Shown: piece by piece, positions 4,829-10,122 of the stretch
Layout of the letters: each line of letters begins with the position of its first letter
Position numbering within the stretch: position 1 is the first letter of the stretch
DNA from: Vulcanisaeta sp. UBA163
GTDB taxonomy: Archaea; Thermoproteota; Thermoprotei; Thermoproteales; Thermocladiaceae
Reading direction: 5' to 3'
Length of the DNA: 10,122 bases
NCBI GenBank assembly: GCA_002496475.1
Contig: DAJV01000008.1
Span: 1-10,122, forward strand
The notes under the pieces: model-generated
The model's database searches: none
Told to the model about the DNA's origin: nothing
What the model saw: only the letters and a program-made list of their open reading frames with translations
Made by a program: the position numbers and the translations under genes

Positions 4829-5761
4829 ATGTCATTTGACAAATTAGGTAAATCGATAAAGGAAGCCAATCAATTAATTACCCCGCATTATGGAAGTGAC
4901 GACTATTCAATAAGGGTCATCAGCAAATTATCGAAATTAAGCCCATCAACCAAAGTCATCCTATGCCGATGGTTGAAGTATGGTTTCATGGAGGGTGTGC
5001 AAGCGGAGGTCCTGCCCACGGGCACCGTGATACTCACTGATTGGTCCTCGGAGGTTGACTCGATAATCCATGAATTGCTGGATAATGGGGTGGCGCATTT
5101 GAACGGTAATGGTCATGTGGAGATACCAATGATGATGGTCCTCGCGGACTATGTGGATCTAGACTCAATCTGTGATTACGGCGATGATTACATGCTCGAT
5201 GATGGTGATGTGGTTTACCCAAGCCCAATGGTGATGAAGGTGCCCAGTACGAAGGAGGTGATTGAGGAGCCCTGTGATGACTTAATACGGTTGACGGCAT
5301 CGGCTATAGGGCGGTTTGATCATTACCTGAGTGGCAGGGTTACCCAGGTGAGTACTAACGTGAGATCCCTCGGGATCATGAACACGATCATGTTCAAAAA
5401 CCCAATAGACATCCTCGTAATAACCGAAAACAGGAAACTGATTGCGCACAGGATACTTGACCCAAGTAGGACGGTGCATAGGGGCCTTTCGACATTAGAG
5501 GGTTACCTAATGGATGGTGTTGACTACGCAATACTCATGCATAGGTACATGTACTACGAGACCCACGTGGAGACCTTCAATAAGATAATAAATAGGCCAC
5601 GCATAAGGGACTCGGGCTTCGCGATAATACCCAACGAGCTTGACTACATAGTATTCCTCAAGTGGCCCAGGGCAAACTCACTAATGAATAAGTCTCAGAG
5701 CATAATGAATAAGCATGCATTAATTAGCAATACAATAAACTTCATAATTAATATGCAATAA
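4829..5761 (+). CDS. Hypothetical protein; winged-helix-like N-part and degenerate nuclease-fold-like C-part
   Basis: 310 residues, ATG at 4829 with a TATA-like box 28 bases upstream. I do not recognise the family. Residues about 70-105 (SEVDSIIHELLDNGVAHLNG, then GHVEIP) look like a helix and wing of a winged-helix domain. A very acidic middle follows (DYVDLDSICDYGDDYMLDDG). The C-terminal third has the strand-helix rhythm of PD-(D/E)xK-type domains. Its elements are a strand with D194 (NPIDILVITENR), a second strand (KLIAHRIL), a helix (GLSTLEGYLMDG), a strand (DYAILMHR) and a late GFAIIPNELDYIVFLKW. The usual E-x-K of the second strand is here A206-H207-R208, so if the fold is right it is not a standard active nuclease. 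Base composition matches the host, unlike the methyltransferase gene next door. No membrane segment or signal peptide is seen. Confidence 0.6.
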   Translation: MSFDKLGKSIKEANQLITPHYGSDDYSIRVISKLSKLSPSTKVILCRWLKYGFMEGVQAEVLPTGTVILTDWSSEVDSIIHELLDNGVAHLNGNGHVEIPMMMVLADYVDLDSICDYGDDYMLDDGDVVYPSPMVMKVPSTKEVIEEPCDDLIRLTASAIGRFDHYLSGRVTQVSTNVRSLGIMNTIMFKNPIDILVITENRKLIAHRILDPSRTVHRGLSTLEGYLMDGVDYAILMHRYMYYETHVETFNKIINRPRIRDSGFAIIPNELDYIVFLKWPRANSLMNKSQSIMNKHALISNTINFIINMQ

Positions 5762-5779
5762 ATCTAATGAATGCGTTAA

Positions 5780-5794
5780 AAGGTACGTTACCTT
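5780..5794. repeat. Short perfect inverted repeat after the gene at 4829
   Basis: AAGGTA (5780-5785) and TACCTT (5789-5794) pair around CGT. It lies 19 bases after the preceding stop codon and just before a larger palindrome; it may form a small hairpin at the transcript end. Confidence 0.4.
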
Positions 5795-5804
5795 ATAGAA
5801 ACGA

Positions 5805-5825
5805 AACGGCTAAATTTTAGCCGTT
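5805..5825. repeat. 21-bp near-perfect palindrome upstream of the methyltransferase gene
   Basis: The 10-base arms AACGGCTAAA and TTTAGCCGTT are perfect inverse complements around a single T at 5815. The palindrome abuts the TATA-like stretch at 5824-5836 and ends 36 bases before the ATG at 5862. The position suits an operator for the methyltransferase promoter; a terminator hairpin for the upstream gene is the rival reading. Confidence 0.55.
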
Positions 5826-5836
5826 AATAAATACTT
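5824..5836 (+). promoter_or_regulatory. Predicted TATA element for the methyltransferase gene
   Basis: TTAATAAATACTT is centred about 32 bases before the ATG at 5862. It would give transcription start near 5857, downstream of the TTG at 5835, which argues for the ATG. Confidence 0.45.
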
Positions 5837-5861
5837 GTGGATATACATAGTGATTTTAATT

Positions 5862-7901
5862 ATGAAAGAGGGAGTTAGAATAAGGATATTGAGGAAATTA
5901 AGAGTAGAACCTATTGTTGAGGAGAGTTACCAGGTACTTATTGCTAGTTTAAAGGTTCTATTGACGTATGCCGACGATATAACATCATTGATTAACTGGA
6001 GAGCACCAATACTCCCTAATCTAAGTGAGTTAGAGGAAGATGAACTTAGTCTAATAAAATCGGATATTGAAAGGACTAACTTGACCATTAGGGAAAGCCA
6101 AATAAAGGTTCAGAAATTAATTCCGCCAGGGTTTCGTAAGAGATATGCGGCATATTATACGATTGATAAGGCAAGTAAACTTATGGCCCTTATTACTAAA
6201 GAGTTCCCTCAATTAAGGAAGAATATAGATGGAATAGTTCTTGCGGATCCATTTCTAGGTTCAGGCCTTACATTAACAACGGCAATAAATGAAGTAGGTC
6301 CCGAAAGAATTAGCAAGGTATGGGGTATAGAGCCATTATCATTACCCGCTTTAGTTGCTTATGCAGCATTACTTGATTCTATGCAGGGTAAAAAGGATAA
6401 TATTACCGTAATAGTCGGTGATGCCTTTAAGGAGATACCTAAGAGGCTTTCCTTATTATTAAATGATCTTCCTAGAGCTGACGTAATATTAACAAATCCA
6501 CCCTTCACTCGATGGAAAAATTTAGATGAAAAATATCGAGAATATTTAATTTCAATAATTGAAAAATTAGGATATAAAAAATATATCTCAAGAAAAGATG
6601 CCAATCTACAAATATTATCTATGTTCCTCTGCGATAGTATCTTAAACGAAAATGGCTTACTTATCTCAGTATTACCTGCATCTACGTTTTACGCCACTTA
6701 TGGCACAGGTTATAAGTATTTTTTAAAGGAAAATTATGAAATACGTGCATTAATTGAGAATGATTCTGATGCGTCATTCTCAGAAAATAGTGGTTTTAAA
6801 GAAGTTATCCTGGTTACTATTAAAAAACGTAATAAGACGCCTACTATGTTCATTAGATTTAATGATAATATTGATGACATAGCGAAGGCAGTTATACATA
6901 ATCTTGGTCAATATTTATCATTCAACCTATATGAGATACCACACTTCCTTGATTCGAATTGGTTAGCTCTTTTTGAAAAAGATGAATTAAGAAATATAAT
7001 CGTTAATATCTTCAAACAGGGATTGAACAACGGAACATTGAGGTATTGGAGTGATACATCGAGAATTCAGATTATAAGAGGAATTGAAATGTACGGTCCC
7101 CAATTCTTCTTTATACCAAATAAGTACTGGATAGCTAAGGAAAAGGATAATTCAGTTATATTGCAAGGACAAGGAAAAAACCTAAATATTTCCAAGGAAT
7201 TCTTGATTAGAGCACTTCGTAAGCCAAGCTTTTATAGTAATAAGATAAAAACAAACGTAAACACCTTTATGCTTTCAATACCCCCCATTGATTTTAATAA
7301 ACTGCCAAGCGACTTGCAGGAATATATTAAATGGGGTATTGAATCAGGTACTGCAAAACCCGCTATAAATTCTTATGGAAAGTATTGGTATAGCCATGTT
7401 CATAAACAAGTAATAAGTAAAAAACCCTTTGGGCATGTCTTTATTCCAGACAAGGTAGATTTACTCTTCAGGAATAGGGGTGTATTTGCAAATTATACTG
7501 ATAAAGAGGTAGCAGCCTCTAAAAATTTCTACATTATAAAGAATATGGATGAAAATACTTCAAAGCTTCTTGTTGGTTGGTTTAATAGTACGATTTTTAT
7601 TTCAATTTTAATATTAATGGGCAGAAAAATATCTAATACATGGACAAGATTTCTCGAAAATGATTACCTTAAATTACCGATGATGAATACTAATGCGAAT
7701 AAGGAGGCAGCATTAGATATCATTAGTGTTATAGAAAAAATATTGGACAAACCCCTTCCATTATTATGGGAACAAATAGGCAAGGATTATCGATATGATT
7801 TAGACTTAGCGATAGCTAAGTTTATCGGACTTGATAATCCTAAGGAAGAAATTGAAGAATTGTATGAAATACTTAATAATCTATCATTACAATTTATTTG
7901 A
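5862..7901 (+). CDS. N6-adenine DNA methyltransferase, gamma type with C-terminal target recognition domain
   Basis: 679 residues from the ATG at 5862; a TTG at 5835 would add nine codons, but the TATA-like element overlaps that site. The protein methylates adenine N6 in DNA using SAM. Motif order is that of gamma-type enzymes. RKRYAAYYTIDKASKLMA (near 93-110) resembles the 'G.YYTP' entry motif. Motif I is DPFLGSG (129-135); the acidic GIEPLS follows as motif II; catalytic motif IV is TNPPF (N212-F215). A large target recognition region then ends with FYIIKN, LLVGWFNSTIF and a DLDLAIAKFIGLD tail. The approximately 90 N-terminal residues show no nuclease motif, so a fused type IIG enzyme is not supported, and no endonuclease is evident nearby. 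The gene is much richer in A+T than the flanking genes (AAA, AAT, ATA codons frequent), suggesting transfer. Recognition sequence unknown. Confidence 0.85.
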   Translation: MKEGVRIRILRKLRVEPIVEESYQVLIASLKVLLTYADDITSLINWRAPILPNLSELEEDELSLIKSDIERTNLTIRESQIKVQKLIPPGFRKRYAAYYTIDKASKLMALITKEFPQLRKNIDGIVLADPFLGSGLTLTTAINEVGPERISKVWGIEPLSLPALVAYAALLDSMQGKKDNITVIVGDAFKEIPKRLSLLLNDLPRADVILTNPPFTRWKNLDEKYREYLISIIEKLGYKKYISRKDANLQILSMFLCDSILNENGLLISVLPASTFYATYGTGYKYFLKENYEIRALIENDSDASFSENSGFKEVILVTIKKRNKTPTMFIRFNDNIDDIAKAVIHNLGQYLSFNLYEIPHFLDSNWLALFEKDELRNIIVNIFKQGLNNGTLRYWSDTSRIQIIRGIEMYGPQFFFIPNKYWIAKEKDNSVILQGQGKNLNISKEFLIRALRKPSFYSNKIKTNVNTFMLSIPPIDFNKLPSDLQEYIKWGIESGTAKPAINSYGKYWYSHVHKQVISKKPFGHVFIPDKVDLLFRNRGVFANYTDKEVAASKNFYIIKNMDENTSKLLVGWFNSTIFISILILMGRKISNTWTRFLENDYLKLPMMNTNANKEAALDIISVIEKILDKPLPLLWEQIGKDYRYDLDLAIAKFIGLDNPKEEIEELYEILNNLSLQFI

Positions 7902-7908
7902 TCAATAA

Positions 7909-7956
7909 TTTCCCTTTCACTCGCTAAGCCTATTCTGGCTTCCCTTTCGCCTTTCC
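7909..7956 (+). terminator. Pyrimidine-rich terminator region with small hairpin
   Basis: Two TTCCCTTTC copies (within 7909-7920 and 7938-7949) flank a 5-bp hairpin, AAGCC (7926-7930) and GGCTT (7937-7941). The tract starts a few bases after the methyltransferase stop. A pyrimidine-rich end of this kind is consistent with archaeal termination. Confidence 0.4.
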
Positions 7957-8082
7957 TCATAAAATTCTACAGTAATATGTTATGATTTTATTTAAAATTA
8001 ATTATGGAATTGAAGGAATAATAATAGATTATTTAAAACTCATCGTACATAACTCATCATTATTAATACTTCTATAATCACA

Positions 8083-8095
8083 TTATATTTTTAAT
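8083..8095 (+). promoter_or_regulatory. Predicted TATA element for the gene at 8116
   Basis: TTATATTTTTAAT is centred about 27 bases before the GTG at 8116, favouring that GTG (leaderless) over the in-frame ATG at 8125. The rest of 7957-8082 is AT-rich and shows no gene. Confidence 0.45.
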
Positions 8096-8115
8096 CTAAA
8101 CGCGCAGAACCTAAT

Positions 8116-8469
8116 GTGATACTTATGAGCGCAGCATCACTGGTTTGGGTTTACCATGGTAAGGAGTATAGGAGGGTAGCCGACCTAGATCCCAACCAGG
8201 TAATTCTCATGATAAGTAATGGCTGTGACGGGGTTAGTCAATTAATTAATTATGCGACGAGTAAAGTATTGGCGGTAGGTAATTACCGAGGCGTAACCGC
8301 GAGGATTTATAGGGGCAGTAACGAGTATCTAGTTCACTTCCTCATAGACCTGGCCGGCGGTTCTGAGGAGGTTATCATATTGGTTTCCAGGAATCCAGCT
8401 GATACATTGTTTAATTATTACACGTCGACGTCTTCAGAGAATATTATTGAGTGTAACTATGGTAAATAA
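8116..8469 (+). CDS. Hypothetical protein, 117 residues
   Basis: GTG start at 8116, with an alternative ATG at 8125 (three codons in). I do not recognise the family. The sequence alternates short strands and one or two helices. It begins SLVWVYHGKEYRRVADLDP, then NQVILMISNGCDGVSQLINY, a strand pair around AVGNYRGVTARIYRG, a hydrophobic YLVHFLIDLAGG, EEVIILVSRNP, and an asparagine- and serine-rich tail with one late cysteine. There is no membrane segment or signal peptide. The base composition is close to that of the host genes, not of the AT-rich methyltransferase. It lies alone between that gene and the aldehyde dehydrogenase, each with its own promoter-like element, so context gives no functional hint. 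Confidence 0.55.
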   Translation: MILMSAASLVWVYHGKEYRRVADLDPNQVILMISNGCDGVSQLINYATSKVLAVGNYRGVTARIYRGSNEYLVHFLIDLAGGSEEVIILVSRNPADTLFNYYTSTSSENIIECNYGK

Positions 8470-8559
8470 TGAATTAATTCGTGAAATACAAATCATGTTA
8501 TTGATAAATATTATATATAAAATCATTAAATAGTTAGATAATTAATGCGGGGAGACAAT

Positions 8560-8569
8560 ACTTATTAAT
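8560..8569 (+). promoter_or_regulatory. Predicted TATA box for the aldehyde dehydrogenase gene
   Basis: ACTTATTAAT is centred about 28 bases upstream of the ATG at 8593, consistent with a leaderless transcript. The upstream 8500-8545 is a strongly AT-rich run without a gene. Confidence 0.5.
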
Positions 8570-8592
8570 GAGCGCTTTGTTAAGTGTTTCTG

Positions 8593-10122
8593 ATGCCTGC
8601 AATATCCTATGGGAAGTTCACCATAGAAGTACCCATAAGGGTTAGGCTCTTCATTGATGGTGAGGAGGTATCCTCAAGCAAGGGCAGGACATTCACTAGG
8701 GAGAATCCCGCTCAGTTTGATCAGACGATCGCCATTGTCGAGGAGGCATCCACGGATGACCTTAATAGGGCTGTTGATCTGGCTAGGGAGGTCTTTGATA
8801 AGGATAAGTATGGCTGGGTTACGAACTATAGGCAAAGACTTAGGATCCTGTATAAGACTGCTGAGATACTTAGGGAGGAGGCGGATAGAATCGCGATCAC
8901 GGTAGCCCTTGAGAATGGAATGCCCATTAGGCAAGCAAGGGCTCATGTTCTCGCCGCAGCGGAGGTCTTCGAGTTCTATGCAGGTCTTGCGGATAAGGTT
9001 TACGGTGACTCAATAGTCCTCAGTAATGGTAATGTATCATTAATATTCAAGGAGCCAGTCGGTGTAGTTGCGGCGGTCTCACCGTGGAACTTCCCAATGA
9101 CGCAAGCTGCTAGGAAAATAGCGCCTGCACTGGCCACTGGTTGTACAGTGGTTTGGAAGCCAGCCAGTTACACACCCATGAGCGCCATGGAGATCTATAG
9201 GGCGTTGGCTAGGGCGGGGCTTCCCAGGGGTGTGGTCAGTGTTATTTACGGACCTGGAGCAACCGTTGGTAATGACTTAGTTAAGCACCCCAGGGTTGAT
9301 TATGTCAGTTTTACTGGGGAGACCACTACGGGTAAATTGATCATGCAGCAGGCCGCAGCTGGCGTTAAGAGGATTGGGCTTGAGCTTGGTGGTAAGAACC
9401 CAGGCCTTGTGTTTGATGATGCTAATATTGAGGAGACCGTTAGGGCAATAGTCTTTGGTGGCCTTAGGAATACTGGGCAGGCCTGCGGTGCAATAAGTAG
9501 GGTGTTGGTTCACGAGAGTGTTCATGAAAAACTAGTTAATAGACTGGCTGAGGTTGCCAGGGGTTTAATAATTGGTTATCCGCTTGATGATAATACTGAC
9601 ATGGGTCCGTTGGTTTCCAAGGCCCAGGAGGAGAAGGTACTTGGTTACATAGACTTCGGCAAGAAGGCCGGCTTCAAGGTCGCACTAGACGGCGGTAAAC
9701 TAAGCGGTGGCATTTACGACAAGGGCTACTTCGTGAGTCCCGCGATCTTCGATGACGTAGATCCAAAGAGCAGGCTGGCTCAGGAGGAGATATTCGGCCC
9801 GGTCATAGCGGTCATACCCTTCAAGACAGAGCAGGAGGCCATCGAGATTGCCAATAACGTAATCTATGGTCTCACCGCATCAATATTCACCAAAGACCCA
9901 GCAAGGGCATTGAGAGTAACCAGGAAACTCCAGGCGGGCACAGTATGGATAAACGACGCCTACACACAACCAACAGAAGGCATATGGGGAGGGTACAAAC
10001 AGTCAGGCATTGGCCGTGAACTAGGTCTATATGGCCTTGAGGAGTTCCTCGAGATTAAGCAGGTATACATAGACACCACGGGTAGTCTCGATAGGCCACA
10101 CTGGAGGACCGTGATGAAAATC
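8593..10122 (+). CDS. NAD(P)-dependent aldehyde dehydrogenase (3' end outside window)
   Basis: 510 codons are open from the ATG at 8593 to the window edge; the family is about 480-520 residues, so little is missing. It oxidises an aldehyde to the acid with NAD(P)+ in the cytoplasm. Key residues are all present: SPWNFP with oxyanion N166, VVWKPAS with K189, the FTGETTTGK dinucleotide loop, ELGGKNP with general base E264, NTGQACG with catalytic C298, and EIFGPV with E399 and F401. Residue S192 stands where NAD-specific members carry a ribose-binding glutamate, which may permit NADP+. The C-terminal GGYKQSGIGRELG is typical of broad ALDH-superfamily enzymes. The substrate is unknown; with gnaD in the window, glyceraldehyde of the Entner-Doudoroff branch is one candidate, by context only. 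Start chosen from the TATA-like box 28 bases upstream and family length. Confidence 0.92.
   Translation, partial: MPAISYGKFTIEVPIRVRLFIDGEEVSSSKGRTFTRENPAQFDQTIAIVEEASTDDLNRAVDLAREVFDKDKYGWVTNYRQRLRILYKTAEILREEADRIAITVALENGMPIRQARAHVLAAAEVFEFYAGLADKVYGDSIVLSNGNVSLIFKEPVGVVAAVSPWNFPMTQAARKIAPALATGCTVVWKPASYTPMSAMEIYRALARAGLPRGVVSVIYGPGATVGNDLVKHPRVDYVSFTGETTTGKLIMQQAAAGVKRIGLELGGKNPGLVFDDANIEETVRAIVFGGLRNTGQACGAISRVLVHESVHEKLVNRLAEVARGLIIGYPLDDNTDMGPLVSKAQEEKVLGYIDFGKKAGFKVALDGGKLSGGIYDKGYFVSPAIFDDVDPKSRLAQEEIFGPVIAVIPFKTEQEAIEIANNVIYGLTASIFTKDPARALRVTRKLQAGTVWINDAYTQPTEGIWGGYKQSGIGRELGLYGLEEFLEIKQVYIDTTGSLDRPHWRTVMKI

Noticed and set aside
5034..5479. Two minus-strand open frames rich in histidine, proline and serine
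   Set aside because: They lie wholly inside the 310-residue gene and have the biased composition of antisense shadows.
5835..5861. TTG at 5835 as the methyltransferase start
   Set aside because: It would place the start codon inside the predicted TATA element; the nine extra codons add only hydrophobic residues, and the ATG at 5862 fits the promoter spacing better.
8654..8946. Open frames on both strands inside the start of the aldehyde dehydrogenase
   Set aside because: The aldehyde dehydrogenase frame from 8593 carries all catalytic motifs; these are out-of-frame shadows rich in arginine or leucine.

Overview
The window reads as a chromosomal stretch from a thermophilic crenarchaeon, most likely of the Thermoproteales (Vulcanisaeta/Caldivirga-like; the genus is a guess). 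The reasons are: archaeal families (Trm112 of crenarchaeal type, DUF211, a DUF2258-like protein, a Sulfolobus/Thermoproteus-type gluconate dehydratase); TATA-like boxes centred about 25-30 bases before most start codons, as expected for leaderless mRNAs; several GTG or TTG starts; and a candidate archaeal C/D box guide RNA.

Layout. Bases 2-343 hold the 3' part of a Trm112-like zinc protein. A two-gene minus-strand operon follows (DUF211, then a VIT1/CCC1-like membrane protein; 1132 down to 360), whose coding sequences overlap by 4 bases. A DUF2258-like gene (1225-1674) is followed by about 430 bases without an intact gene. This gap has short coding-like fragments in two frames and a perfect inverted repeat at 2044-2066. 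Next come a small helical protein (2103-2492), and converging on it a membrane/coiled-coil protein (2489-2851, minus) whose stop shares a CTAG with its neighbour's. Gluconate dehydratase (gnaD, 2958-4160) runs divergently from that gene and is followed by a winged-helix protein (4200-4601).

The 4602-4828 gap contains the best RNA candidate: a 50-nt C/D box guide RNA at 4674-4723. Its box D guide is complementary to what I recall as the archaeal peptidyl-transferase segment of 23S rRNA. A 310-residue protein of unknown function follows (4829-5761). Then comes an AT-rich block (about 5762-8115) with a gamma-type N6-adenine DNA methyltransferase that has no visible endonuclease partner. The methyltransferase is preceded by two perfect inverted repeats next to its likely promoter. 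A 117-residue orphan (8116-8469) and an NAD(P)-dependent aldehyde dehydrogenase (from 8593, running off the window end) close the window.

Functional picture. Gluconate dehydratase and the aldehyde dehydrogenase could both serve the archaeal branched or non-phosphorylative Entner-Doudoroff route, with the winged-helix protein a possible regulator; that link is inferred from context only. The methyltransferase looks like an acquired gene in an otherwise house-keeping region. No rRNA, tRNA, CRISPR array, transposase or integrase was seen.
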